Assembly: GCF_000226255.1 (NCBI RefSeq)
Contig: NZ_AGFG01000022.1
Location: 1 to 48,727, forward strand
Direction: 5' to 3'
Source of the DNA: Desulfovibrio sp. A2
GTDB lineage: Bacteria > Desulfobacterota > Desulfovibrionia > Desulfovibrionales > Desulfovibrionaceae
Length of the DNA stretch: 48,727 bases
The notes below the pieces were generated by a model. It made no database searches. It was given only the letters and a program-made list of their open reading frames with translations, and had not been told where the DNA came from. Below, piece after piece: positions 33,231-41,510 of the stretch (positions are counted from its first letter, which is position 1; each line of letters opens with the position of its first letter). A program made the position numbers and the translations under genes.

Positions 33231-33743
33231 ATGGACCGTACCGGCATCATCACCTTCAGAGGCACGCCCCTCACCCTTACCGGCACCCCCGTGGCCGTGG
33301 GCGACAAAGCCCCCGGCTTTTCCGCGCTGGCCAACGACCTGTCGCCGCGCACCCTGGCCGACTACGCGGGCAAGGTCCTGCTCATCTCCGCCGTACCCTC
33401 GCTGGACACCGGCGTATGCGACATGGAAACCCGCAGGTTCAATCAGGAAGCCACCCGCCTTGGGGCGGACGTGCGCATCCTGACCATCAGCTGCGACCTG
33501 CCCTTCGCCCAGGCCCGCTGGTGCGGGGCCGCCGGAGTGGACGCGCTGGAAACCCTGTCCGACCACCGCGACCTGGCCTTCGGGTCCGCTTACGGCGTGG
33601 TGATCAAGGAACTGCGACTGCTGACCCGCGCCATCTTCGTGGTGGACCGGTCGGGCAAGGTCACCTACACCGAAATCGTGCCTGAAGTGAGCCACGAACC
33701 CAACTACGAGGCCGCGCTGGCGGCGGTGCGCGCCGCGCTGTAG
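33231..33743 (+). CDS. tpx: thiol peroxidase (atypical 2-Cys peroxiredoxin)
   Basis: A 170-residue periredoxin-type enzyme reducing hydrogen and alkyl peroxides with thioredoxin. The peroxidatic Cys63 is in SLDTGVCDMET and the resolving Cys98 in AQARWCGA, matching Cys61/Cys95 of E. coli Tpx. An extra Cys88 is present (ISCDLPFAQ). FRGTPLTLTG at the N-terminus and the ELRLLTRAIFVVD block are Tpx-specific. AGGAGG lies 8 nt before the ATG at 33231. It is divergent from amtB and shares its AT-rich upstream region. It should help an anaerobe survive oxygen exposure. Confidence 0.94.
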   Translation: MDRTGIITFRGTPLTLTGTPVAVGDKAPGFSALANDLSPRTLADYAGKVLLISAVPSLDTGVCDMETRRFNQEATRLGADVRILTISCDLPFAQARWCGAAGVDALETLSDHRDLAFGSAYGVVIKELRLLTRAIFVVDRSGKVTYTEIVPEVSHEPNYEAALAAVRAAL

Positions 33744-33873
33744 CGGCCCTTCGGGGTTGCCCACGCCCCTCTCCCGCCGAGCGGCAGCGTGCCTGCCCGC
33801 CCCTGCAACGCATAACGGGCGGCCAGCATGCCCCGACACGAAGCGGGCCGTGCGAAAGAACGATGATTTACAA

Positions 33874-33917
33874 AAACGACAAAACGGCCCTGTTCACGTG
33901 GGGCCGTTTTGTCGTTT
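33874..33917. terminator. bidirectional terminator after tpx
   Basis: AAACGACAAAACGGCCC (33874-33890) pairs with GGGCCGTTTTGTCGTTT (33901-33917) over a 10-nt loop. The stem itself carries A- and T-rich ends on both strands. Confidence 0.85.
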
Positions 33918-33927
33918 CACGCATCAA

Positions 33928-33953
33928 CGTTGCAACTTTGTGAAATTGCAACG
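33928..33953. promoter_or_regulatory. CGTTGCAA-N10-TTGCAACG inverted repeat
   Basis: Perfect 8-bp arms (33928-33935 and 33946-33953), about one helical turn of spacer (centre-to-centre 18 bp), located 219 nt before the small gene at 34172 and just after the tpx terminator. The shape suits a dimeric regulator. The regulator is unknown. Confidence 0.4.
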
Positions 33954-34171
33954 ATTACCTTCGGCATGACGATACCCGCCACGACCCGCATGCGCCTTGC
34001 GCGGCAGGGCGGGCTGCGCTAGGCTGCGCCACTTCGTCGCGTGCCCGCCCCCATGCCGGGCGTGGCAGTAACCGGCCAGGCATGGCCGGATACGGGCGGC
34101 ACGCCCCGAACGGTACGAAACAGATTGACGGCACAGCCCCGCACGCATCCAGCCCCTTTCAGGAGAACGCC

Positions 34172-34642
34172 ATGTCCGCAGCGCCCCTCTCGCCCGAAGC
34201 AGCCCGCGCCCACGTCATCGCCACGGTGCTGCGCCACCTCTCGCGTGACACGGGACGCCGCAGCGAAGCCCTGGAGGAGTTCATGGCCGTGACCATGCCC
34301 GACATGGACGAGCGGGGTGCGCGCGCGCTTTCGGCCATGGTGCCCCACCTGCCGGAATCGCTGTACGGCAAGTGGGCGGCCATGTTCGCGGACCGCCTGC
34401 AGGAAACCGTGCCCCACGAGCACCTGGCGGCCATGTGCGACGGCGGCGCGGACAACGACGCCACCATCGCGCTGGTCTACGTGATGTTCATGGAATCGGA
34501 AAAGATGGAACGCCAGGTTGCCGAAGACCTGCACGCCCTGGGCCTGTCGCAGGGCGAAGGCGGCCAGGACGATGCCGGCGCGCTGCTGGGGGCGTACCTG
34601 CGCGCCCGGCTCACCGCGCGCGGCCGGGGCCCGGTCAACTAG
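34172..34642 (+). CDS. unknown soluble protein
   Basis: A 156-residue protein, mostly helical by eye (PEAARAHVIATVLRHLSR, RSEALEEFMAVTM, ESLYGKWAAMFADRLQET), with no signal, membrane helix or known motif. It has an acidic central part (CDGGADNDATIA) and a basic tail (ARLTARGRGPVN). AGGAG lies 7 nt before the ATG at 34172, and codon use matches the host. It is single, followed by a hairpin at 34692 and a convergent small gene. I do not recognise the family. Confidence 0.65.
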   Translation: MSAAPLSPEAARAHVIATVLRHLSRDTGRRSEALEEFMAVTMPDMDERGARALSAMVPHLPESLYGKWAAMFADRLQETVPHEHLAAMCDGGADNDATIALVYVMFMESEKMERQVAEDLHALGLSQGEGGQDDAGALLGAYLRARLTARGRGPVN

Positions 34643-34691
34643 CCGCCGGTCCTTCGGGTCGCGCGGTCGCAGACCGCCCCGCCAACACGAA

Positions 34692-34712
34692 GGGCCGCGC
34701 TCCGCGCGGCCC
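34692..34712. terminator. hairpin between convergent small genes
   Basis: GGGCCGCGC-tcc-GCGCGGCCC, perfect 9-bp arms, without a T-run. Confidence 0.5.
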
Positions 34713-34749
34713 CACTGCACATTCCGGCACCCCGCCGGGTGCCCCGGCC

Positions 34750-34986
34750 CTAGCTTTTTTCCACGCGCAGCCCATCGTCGGTGGCGGTCAGCATGTAGGT
34801 GCAGCCGCCGGTTTCGAGACAGTAGTCCGAACCGGGGAACAGGGTGGCGCGGGCGCTCCATTCGTCGTTGACGAACACGTCGCGCGCGCCGCCGCTTTCC
34901 TCGTAGCGCACCTGGGTGCCGTCGGACAGGATGACGAACTCCGCTTCGTGGATGACGGCGGGCAGATCGGCTTCGGTGTGGCTCAT
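34750..34986 (-). CDS. small unknown protein
   Basis: A 78-residue soluble protein starting MSHTEADLPAVIHEAEFVIL. It looks beta-rich (EFVILSDGTQVRYEE, TYMLTATDDGLRV), with two Cys residues separated by five (YCLETGGCTY). GGAGG lies 7 nt before the ATG. No family is recognised; the short strands around a DGTQVRY turn suggest a small barrel. It is divergent from tex and convergent with the 34172 gene. Confidence 0.65.
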   Translation of the reverse strand: MSHTEADLPAVIHEAEFVILSDGTQVRYEESGGARDVFVNDEWSARATLFPGSDYCLETGGCTYMLTATDDGLRVEKS

Positions 34987-35095
34987 GGCATGCCTCCTTC
35001 ATGGTTGAGGACGGTTCCGCTGCACCGATGGTTCAATCCATGGACGTAATCACATGCTTACATCGTCCTCCACAGGACAACAACAGGAATCTCCC

Positions 35096-37321
35096 GTGAC
35101 AGCAGAAGCCACAGCCTCCACCCGCACACCCGCCGCCACACCCTGCCCCACCGCCGCCGCGCCGAACGCGCTGGCCGCCACGCTGGCGCTGCCCACGCCC
35201 GGCGTGGCCGCCGTCATCGCCCTGCTGGACGAAGGCGCGACCATTCCGTTCATCGCCCGCTACCGCAAGGAGGCCACGGGCAGCCTGGACGAGGTGCAGG
35301 TGGCCGCCGTGCGCGACGCGCTGGAAAAGGCGCGCGAACTGGACAAGCGCCGCGCCGCCGTGCTGGCCTCGCTGGAGGAACGCGGGCTGCTCACCCCGCA
35401 ACTGGCCGGGGCCGTGGCGGGCGCTTCCACCCTCACCGCGCTGGAAGACGTCTACCTGCCCCACCGCCCCAAGCGCGTCACCCGCGCGGAAAAGGCCCGC
35501 AAACGCGGCCTGGCCCCGTTGGCCGAGGCGCTGCGCACGGCAAAACCCATGGCCGACGCCCGCGCGCTGGCCGCAGCGCATGTCACCCCGCACGCGACGG
35601 ACCCGGAACTGACCGTGCCCGACGTGGAGGCCGCCCTGGCCGGCGCGCGCGACATCCTGGCCGAGAATTTCGCCGAATCCGCCCCCCTGCGCGGCGCGCT
35701 GCGCGAACTGTTCGCCCGTCGCGCAGCGCTGCGCGCCAAGGCCGTGCCAGGCAAGGAAGCGGAAGGGGCCACCTACGCCGACTGGTTCGGCCACGAGGAG
35801 CGCGCCGCCGCCATGCCCTCGCACCGGTTGCTGGCCATGCTGCGCGGCGAGCGCGAGGGGTTCCTGTCCGTGACCGTGCGCCCCGAGGACGCCGACGCGC
35901 TGGACGCCCTGCGCCGCCGCGCGAACATCGCCGGAAACGGTCCCGCACCCCGGCCGGAAACCGCCGCCGGGCAGGTGGACGCCGCCCTTGCCGACGCCTG
36001 GAAGCGCCTGCTGGCCCCCTCGCTGGAAAACGAGCTGCGCACGGCCCTGCGCGAACGGGCCGAGGCGCAGGCCATCGGCGTGTTCGCCACCAACCTGCGC
36101 GAACTGATCATGGCCCCGCCGCTGGGCGGCCGCCGCGTGCTGGCGCTGGACCCCGGCTGGCGCACCGGGGCCAAGCTGGTCTGCCTGGATGGGCAGGGCG
36201 CCCTGCTGCACCACGAGGTCATCCACCCCCTCACCGGCGACGCCGGGGCGGAACGCGCCGCGCGCACCCTGCGCGACTGCTGCGCCAAATACGCCATCGA
36301 GGTGGTGGCCGTGGGCAACGGCACCGCCGGGCGCGAGACGGAGGCCTTCGCGCGGGGCGCGGGCCTGCCCGCCGGGGTGGACGTGGTGCTGGTGAATGAA
36401 ACCGGGGCCTCGGTGTATTCCGCGTCAGAGGCGGCGCGCCGCGAATTTCCGGACCACGACCTGACCGTGCGCGGGGCGGTGTCCATCGGACGTCGCCTCA
36501 TGGACCCGCTGGCGGAACTGGTGAAGATAGACCCGCGCTCGCTGGGCGTGGGGCAGTACCAGCACGACGTGGACCAGGCCGCCCTGCGCCGCGCGCTGGA
36601 CGAGGTGGTGGCCTCGTGCGTCAACGCCGTGGGCGTGGACGCCAACACCGCAAGCCCGGAACTGCTGGCCCACGTTTCCGGCATCGGGCCGGTGCTGGCC
36701 CGCAACATCGTGGCCCACCGGGCGGAGAACGGCCCCTTCCGTGCCCGCAGGGACCTGCTGAAGGTGCCGCGCCTGGGTCCCAAGGCCTTCGAGCAGGCGG
36801 CTGGCTTTCTGCGGGTGCACGGGGACAACCCGCTGGACGCCAGCGCGGTGCACCCGGAACGCTACGCCCTGGTCTCCCGCATGGCGGCGGACCTTGGCTG
36901 CGCGGTGGCCGACCTGCTGCGCCGGGCCGAGCTGCGTGACCGCATCCGGCCCGAGAGCTACGTTTCCGGCGAGGTGGGCCTGCCCACGCTGGCGGACATC
37001 CTGGCGGAACTGGCCCGCCCCGGCCGCGACCCGCGCCCGGCGTTCACCCTGTTCCGCTTCGCCGAGGGCGTGCATTCGCCCGACGACCTGGAGCCGGGCA
37101 TGGTGCTGCCGGGCATCGTCACCAACGTCACCGCATTCGGGGCGTTCGTGGACATTGGCGTGCACCGGGACGGGCTGGTGCACGTCAGCCAGTTGTCCGA
37201 CCGTTTCGTGCGCGACCCCGGCGAGGTGGTGGCCCCCGGCCGCATGGTGCGGGTGCGCGTGCTGGAGGTGGACCGGGCGCGCGGCCGGGTGAGCCTGGCC
37301 ATGAAGGGCGTGGAACAATAG
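35096..37321 (+). CDS. tex: Tex-family transcription accessory / RNA-binding protein
   Basis: A 741-residue protein. The N-terminal helical domain carries GATIPFIARYRKEATGSLDEVQV, the best-known Tex block (quoted within family terms; about residues 45-68). Next come a YqgF-like RNase H fold with LALDPGWRTGAKL (about 350-362), a tandem helix-hairpin-helix domain (SGIGPVLARNIVAHR, about 530-544) and a C-terminal S1 domain (GMVLPGIVTNVTAFGAFVDIGV) that binds RNA. Tex associates with RNA polymerase and RNA. The GTG at 35096 is preferred for AGGA 7 nt upstream; an in-frame ATG at 35054 has no ribosome binding site and would add 14 residues. It is convergent with the TPR gene. Confidence 0.94.
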   Translation: MTAEATASTRTPAATPCPTAAAPNALAATLALPTPGVAAVIALLDEGATIPFIARYRKEATGSLDEVQVAAVRDALEKARELDKRRAAVLASLEERGLLTPQLAGAVAGASTLTALEDVYLPHRPKRVTRAEKARKRGLAPLAEALRTAKPMADARALAAAHVTPHATDPELTVPDVEAALAGARDILAENFAESAPLRGALRELFARRAALRAKAVPGKEAEGATYADWFGHEERAAAMPSHRLLAMLRGEREGFLSVTVRPEDADALDALRRRANIAGNGPAPRPETAAGQVDAALADAWKRLLAPSLENELRTALRERAEAQAIGVFATNLRELIMAPPLGGRRVLALDPGWRTGAKLVCLDGQGALLHHEVIHPLTGDAGAERAARTLRDCCAKYAIEVVAVGNGTAGRETEAFARGAGLPAGVDVVLVNETGASVYSASEAARREFPDHDLTVRGAVSIGRRLMDPLAELVKIDPRSLGVGQYQHDVDQAALRRALDEVVASCVNAVGVDANTASPELLAHVSGIGPVLARNIVAHRAENGPFRARRDLLKVPRLGPKAFEQAAGFLRVHGDNPLDASAVHPERYALVSRMAADLGCAVADLLRRAELRDRIRPESYVSGEVGLPTLADILAELARPGRDPRPAFTLFRFAEGVHSPDDLEPGMVLPGIVTNVTAFGAFVDIGVHRDGLVHVSQLSDRFVRDPGEVVAPGRMVRVRVLEVDRARGRVSLAMKGVEQ

Positions 37322-37358
37322 CCGGACGGCCTCGCCCGATACCACACCCCTAACGATG

Positions 37359-37395
37359 AAAAAAAACGCCCGTGCGATGCTCGTCGCGCGGGCGT
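37359..37395 (-). terminator. rho-independent terminator of the TPR gene
   Basis: On the minus strand ACGCCCGCGCG pairs with CGCACGGGCGT (one mismatch) and is followed by eight T residues. It lies 43 nt beyond the stop. Confidence 0.85.
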
Positions 37396-37437
37396 TCCGT
37401 CTTGATCGGGATACCGCCGCATGGCCGGGCGGCCAGC

Positions 37438-40062
37438 CTATTTCTTCTTTTTGCCGCTGCCCTGGCGTGCCTCGCTGAACAGCTTCTCCTTCTTCTTCTC
37501 GAAGACCAGGGCCGTGCGCAGGGCGGCCAGCCCCAAGGCCACGATGGACAGGATGAGGATGAAGCCCTTCTGCAACTGCCACTTCTGGGTGCTGATGAGC
37601 CCGGTGGCCCATGTGGCCCCGGCCCGCTCGCCGTAGTAGAGGCTGAGCGGCAGCACCACCAGGATGAGCAACAGGCCGACGATTTCCATCCACAAAAAGC
37701 TGCGGCCCAGCAGCAGCAGGAACAGCGTGGAATCGCGCACCACCCGCAGGAACTTCAGGCGTCCTTCCAGTTTCTGCAGCCGTTCCTCCTCGGCTTCGGC
37801 CACCACGTGGGCGCGCTTGAAGGTCTCGGCCACCTGCAGGTTGTTCTTCAGCGCCCAGTTCAGGTTGGCGGCGCACAGGTTGTAGTTCTTGTTGAACTCC
37901 ACGAGAATGCGCGGAAAGGGAAACCACGCGGCCTCGTCGCGCACGTACATCAGCCGGGCCATGAACCCCTTGAACTTGGTCTTCAGGTCCTTGGCCTCTC
38001 GGTTGATGCGCAGTTGCAGATCCTTTTCCAGTTGAGAGCGGCCGTTGATCACCGTCTGGTACGGCACGAAGTTGCGGATTTCGGACATGCGGATCAGGTT
38101 GGCCACGCGCACGTCGGTCTGCGCGGCAAAGGGGTGCTCCTCGCTGAACCAGCTGGACACCTCGCCCCGCAGGCGCGACAGCCCTTCCTTCTCTTCCTCC
38201 ACGCGGTTCTCGGCCTCGGCCCACGGCAGGTGCAGCGCCGTAAGCAGGTGCACGTGGCCGCGCTCCATCTCCGGGTCCAGCAATATCCGGTTGAACACGT
38301 TGGGGTCCAGCCCCATCAGCGCCAGCAACTGGGTCGTGGCCTGCTCCACGAAGCCCATCTTCACGTGGCATACGGCCTGCCGGTATTCGGCTTCCGCCCA
38401 CTGCGGGCACAGCCGCACCACCTGCCGGTACAGCTGGGTGGCGGGCTGGTACCGGCCCTGCACCTCCTGCAACCGGCCTTGCAAGAAAATGTGCCAGGCT
38501 TGCTGCAACTGCGTGGGCGACAGGGTTTCCGCCTCCTTCCACAGCGAGGCGGCCCGCATGAGGTCGCCGCGCTCCAGCGCCACGTAACCCATCATGGTGC
38601 GGTTGCGGTAGTCGCGCGGGTTCTTGATCTGGATCTGGGCCAGTTCGCGCTCCAGCGCCATGGGTTCGCCGTGGCGCAGGCCATCCAGCACGGCCCATAC
38701 CGGGTTGTCGTCCTTGGGGGCCAGTTCGTCGAGCCCCTTGGGGTACTCCTTGCCACGCGCCAGCCACATGCGGCGCGCCATGCGGTGCTGCCCCGCGCTG
38801 CCGATGTCGAACATGGCGCGGGTCATGATGCCTTCGGCCCCCTCCGAGGACAGCAGCGAGGTGAACCCCTCGCCGATGTCGCCCGCGAGCTGGCCGTCGA
38901 TGATCTGGAACCCCCGGTTGATGGTCTCAAAATCCAGCAGGGCCACGTCGCGCCATACGCTGGGGGTCAGCGACTCCAACTTGCGCGTGGGGCAGGCGGT
39001 GACCTCGTGGTTGCGCATGCCGCAGTAGAAGCAGCAGGGGTTGTTGCCCGCCACCGCGCGGGTGGAAACAACCACCGGCAGCGCGCCCGCCTCCTGCCCG
39101 TCGTCGGCGAGGCCCACGTTGCACCAGTCGTCCATGCTGCTGTGCTCCACCGAAAAGCGCACTTCGTGGATGGTGAAGCCTTCGCCCAGCAGGTAGGCGT
39201 TGCGGAAGCTGGCATGCGGGTAGTCGGGCACCAGCTGGTCCCAGTCCAGGGACACCTTGCGGGGCAGTTCGTTGTTGAAGTTCAGGCCCTTGCGATCCAC
39301 TATGGCGCTCACGCACGGCCAGTAGCTGTCGGGGCGCTGTTCCTTCACCTCACGCACGCGCTGCAACAGGTCGCGGCACCACTGGCGGTACAGGCGCAGG
39401 TTTTCCAGCGGAAAGATCAGGAAGGATTCGTGCAGGATGTACTTGAACTTGTGGCGTTTGAGAATTTCCTCTATCTCGCCGAACATGGCGCGCCAGCCCG
39501 CCTGAAAGCCCTTGTCCAGGGGGTTGCCCAGTGGGCGCAGCACCGAGTACCATCCGGTGGTGGACTGGTACGGCAGGCGCGGGTCGGCCTGCAGCATGGT
39601 CCATTCGGCGGGCACCATGCCGCGCAGGGCCGCCGCCTTTTCGAAGGACAGGCCGGGCACTCCGGCGCCCATCTCGCGGGCGCGCGGGTGCACCCACACC
39701 TGGAACTCCTGCGGGGCGATGAGTTCCTGCGTGGTCAGCACGTTCTCGATGGAGAGGGATATCTCGCGCTTGATGCCCAGCAGCAGGCGCGCGGGCAGCA
39801 CCTGCACCGCCACGGGCAGCGGGTTGAACTTGCCCCATATCTCAAGCCGGGCCAGCGCCAGGAACACGTCCGCCGAGAAGAAGAACCACAGCGACTGGTC
39901 GCGCTCGGCGGCGATGGTCATGCCGCCGTAGTCCTGCAAGGTCTGCGGCACGGCGGGGTTGATGTCGCCCTGCCAGTTCAGCCACAGGGAGAGACCCGCG
40001 GCGCTCATGCGCGATTCGCGGAACTCCGGCAGGCGGCGCAGCAACGATTGCAACTGGGGCAT
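37438..40062 (-). CDS. TPR membrane protein with a CCHC zinc knuckle
   Basis: An 874-residue protein. The N-terminal half (1-340) is unassigned. Residues 344-357 read C-x2-C-x4-H-x4-C (Cys344, Cys347, His352, Cys357), the exact spacing of retroviral-type zinc knuckles. Residues about 455-570 form TPR-like helix pairs (MMGYVALERGDLMRAASLWKEAE, AWHIFLQGRLQEVQGRYQPATQL). A coiled-coil-like Glu/Lys segment (VVAEAEEERLQKLEGRL) precedes two membrane helices near the C-terminus (EIVGLLLILVVLPLSL and ILILSIVALGLAAL). The tail GSGKKKK is very basic. GAGG lies 5 nt before the ATG. It is transcribed alone. The function is unknown; scaffold or membrane-bound nucleic-acid contact is only a suggestion. Confidence 0.8.
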   Translation of the reverse strand: MPQLQSLLRRLPEFRESRMSAAGLSLWLNWQGDINPAVPQTLQDYGGMTIAAERDQSLWFFFSADVFLALARLEIWGKFNPLPVAVQVLPARLLLGIKREISLSIENVLTTQELIAPQEFQVWVHPRAREMGAGVPGLSFEKAAALRGMVPAEWTMLQADPRLPYQSTTGWYSVLRPLGNPLDKGFQAGWRAMFGEIEEILKRHKFKYILHESFLIFPLENLRLYRQWCRDLLQRVREVKEQRPDSYWPCVSAIVDRKGLNFNNELPRKVSLDWDQLVPDYPHASFRNAYLLGEGFTIHEVRFSVEHSSMDDWCNVGLADDGQEAGALPVVVSTRAVAGNNPCCFYCGMRNHEVTACPTRKLESLTPSVWRDVALLDFETINRGFQIIDGQLAGDIGEGFTSLLSSEGAEGIMTRAMFDIGSAGQHRMARRMWLARGKEYPKGLDELAPKDDNPVWAVLDGLRHGEPMALERELAQIQIKNPRDYRNRTMMGYVALERGDLMRAASLWKEAETLSPTQLQQAWHIFLQGRLQEVQGRYQPATQLYRQVVRLCPQWAEAEYRQAVCHVKMGFVEQATTQLLALMGLDPNVFNRILLDPEMERGHVHLLTALHLPWAEAENRVEEEKEGLSRLRGEVSSWFSEEHPFAAQTDVRVANLIRMSEIRNFVPYQTVINGRSQLEKDLQLRINREAKDLKTKFKGFMARLMYVRDEAAWFPFPRILVEFNKNYNLCAANLNWALKNNLQVAETFKRAHVVAEAEEERLQKLEGRLKFLRVVRDSTLFLLLLGRSFLWMEIVGLLLILVVLPLSLYYGERAGATWATGLISTQKWQLQKGFILILSIVALGLAALRTALVFEKKKEKLFSEARQGSGKKKK

Positions 40063-40115
40063 CCGGACCTCTAACTGCAGTTTACCGGGGCATTACCCGG
40101 CACGGAGCAAACACA

Positions 40116-40478
40116 ATGGACGTCAACAAGGCACTGGCCGACCTGAAAAAGGAACCCGGCTTCGCCGACAACGTCGGCATGGTGCTGGTGCACAACGGCG
40201 TGGTGCGCGGCTGGTCGCGCAAGGACAAGGGCAACGTTGTCGCCATCAGGGTAACGCCCGACCGTGCGCGCATCAATGAAATATGCCGTGAACTGTCGGC
40301 GCGCCCCGGTATTTTCCGCATTCTGGCCGACGCCGTGGACGGCGAACTGGCCCCCGGCGACGACGTGCTGTTCCTGGTGGTGGCGGGCGACATCCGCGAA
40401 AACGTCAAGGCCGTGTTCGCGGAACTGCTGGACCGCATCAAGGCCGAAGCGGTGACCAAGGAAGAAATCTTCGGCTGA
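40116..40478 (+). CDS. MoaE-like protein
   Basis: A 120-residue protein with MoaE-like layout: an opening strand NVGMVLVHNGVVRGWSR, a central helix INEICRELSARPGIF, ILADAVDGELAPGDDVLFLVVAGDIRENV, in which MoaE proteins have the HRxGxLxxGE and SxHR blocks, and a terminal helix. MoaE is the large subunit of molybdopterin synthase. The His/Arg and lysine residues expected in an active enzyme are mostly replaced, and the protein is shorter than E. coli MoaE (150), so catalysis is doubtful. GGAG lies 9 nt before the ATG. A strong terminator follows. No other molybdenum-cofactor genes are nearby. Confidence 0.65.
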   Translation: MDVNKALADLKKEPGFADNVGMVLVHNGVVRGWSRKDKGNVVAIRVTPDRARINEICRELSARPGIFRILADAVDGELAPGDDVLFLVVAGDIRENVKAVFAELLDRIKAEAVTKEEIFG

Positions 40479-40515
40479 CGCCACGGGGCCCCGGCCCCGC
40501 GCCACATCCCGTTCC

Positions 40516-40548
40516 GCCCCGGTGGCAGTGCCGCCGGGGCATTTTTTT
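40516..40548 (+). terminator. rho-independent terminator after the MoaE-like gene
   Basis: GCCCCGG-t-GGC pairs with GCC-g-CCGGGGC, followed by ATTTTTTT. Confidence 0.9.
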
Positions 40549-40717
40549 CACCTTCCGCCAAAAGTACAGCAAGTTCCATTCCTTTTCGCGCCATTCGGGC
40601 TACGACAGGGTTGCGGCGGCAACGGATGCCGGGTCTTGCCGGGCGTTCACCCCCGCGAACCGCGCCACGGAAGCAAGGGGCCGACCCGGCAACGCCGTCC
40701 CACGCCGCGCGGCACTC

Positions 40718-40749
40718 TTGCACTTTTTCCATATATAGATTTTTATATA
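40718..40749 (+). promoter_or_regulatory. candidate sigma-70 promoter of the nuclease gene
   Basis: TTGCAC at 40718-40723 and a TATA-type -10 within 40742-40749, with an 18-19 bp spacer. The predicted start falls within a few bases of the ATG at 40753, so the message may be leaderless. Confidence 0.45.
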
Positions 40750-40752
40750 TGC

Positions 40753-41217
40753 ATGCGCCGCACATTTCTTGCCCGCATGCTCCGCGCCGGGCTTCTGGCC
40801 CTGCCCCTGCTGTGCCCGCCGTTACTGGCGGACACGGGGGGCTTTGCCTGCCGGGCCGAAGAAACCTTCGGCGACGCGCGGGCCGTGGTGCTGCGGGTGC
40901 CCGACGGCGACACCCTGGTGGTGGACATTCCCGGCTACCCGCCCGTGGCGGGCCGGGCCATCAGCGTGCGCATCGCCAGGTGCGACACCCCGGAAAAGCG
41001 CGACCCGCGCACGGAACTGCGCGAACTTTCGCGCCGCGCACGCGAACTGACCCTGCGCCTTGCCGCTCCCGGCAGCACCGTCACCCTGCGCAACCTGCGC
41101 CGCGACAAGTACTTTCGTCTGCTGGCCGACGTGGAGGCCGACGACGGCGACATCGCCACCGCGCTCATCGAACGCGGGCTGGCCAAGCCCTACGCGGGGG
41201 GCCGCAAGGAATGGTGA
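40753..41217 (+). CDS. secreted thermonuclease (SNase-like)
   Basis: A 154-residue staphylococcal-nuclease-fold protein. Residues 1 to about 26 form a signal peptide (RMLRAGLLALPLLCPPLLA). The catalytic layout is intact: PDGDT, then R-x4-DTPE (VRIARCDTPE, matching Arg35, Asp40, Thr41 and Glu43 of SNase) and DKYFR (matching Arg87). ALIERGLAKPY is the usual C-terminal block. It should cleave DNA and RNA in the periplasm or outside the cell, with calcium. No ribosome binding site precedes the ATG and an AT-rich promoter-like stretch abuts it. Convergent with the symporter gene across a repeat cluster. Confidence 0.88.
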   Translation: MRRTFLARMLRAGLLALPLLCPPLLADTGGFACRAEETFGDARAVVLRVPDGDTLVVDIPGYPPVAGRAISVRIARCDTPEKRDPRTELRELSRRARELTLRLAAPGSTVTLRNLRRDKYFRLLADVEADDGDIATALIERGLAKPYAGGRKEW

Positions 41218-41300
41218 GGTGCGGGGCTGGCCTGCGTATCCGCTGTGCGCCTTTTCCTCACTTCCCTTTCCCGCGCGTCCCTGCCCCCTGCTCATTCAAC

Positions 41301-41331
41301 GCAAAAGGCCCCGTCGAAGCGGGGCCTTTGC
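41301..41331. terminator. hairpin after the nuclease gene
   Basis: AAAGGCCCCG pairs with CGGGGCCTTT over a TCGAAG loop. T residues are short on the plus strand and slightly longer on the minus strand, so it may work for either convergent gene. Confidence 0.65.
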
Positions 41332-41377
41332 ATTCATGCCTTGGCGAGTTCAAACGAACCTCGGCCGATATTTTCAA

Positions 41378-41510
41378 CTGCGCGCGGCAGTATTTCCGTT
41401 TTCCGGCAAGGAAGACAAGCCCGCCACGCAGGGCGCATACTCCGGCGTATGTAACCGAAGTGGCGGGCGCAGTCTGACGCAGCCGGAAACGGAAAGACAA
41501 CGCGCGCCAG
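41378..41510. repeat. large intergenic hairpin repeat, member 2
   Basis: A 133-bp imperfect palindrome. The outer CGCGCG arms are followed by TTTCCGTTTTCCGGC pairing with GCCGGAAACGGAAA. Internal loops follow (CAAGGAAGACAA against GCAGTCTGACGC), then GCCCGCCAC pairing with GTGGCGGGC, then an apex GCATAC-tccg-GCGTATGT. It has the same order of stems and loops as 27993-28092. Its right edge touches MITE element B. Confidence 0.7.
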
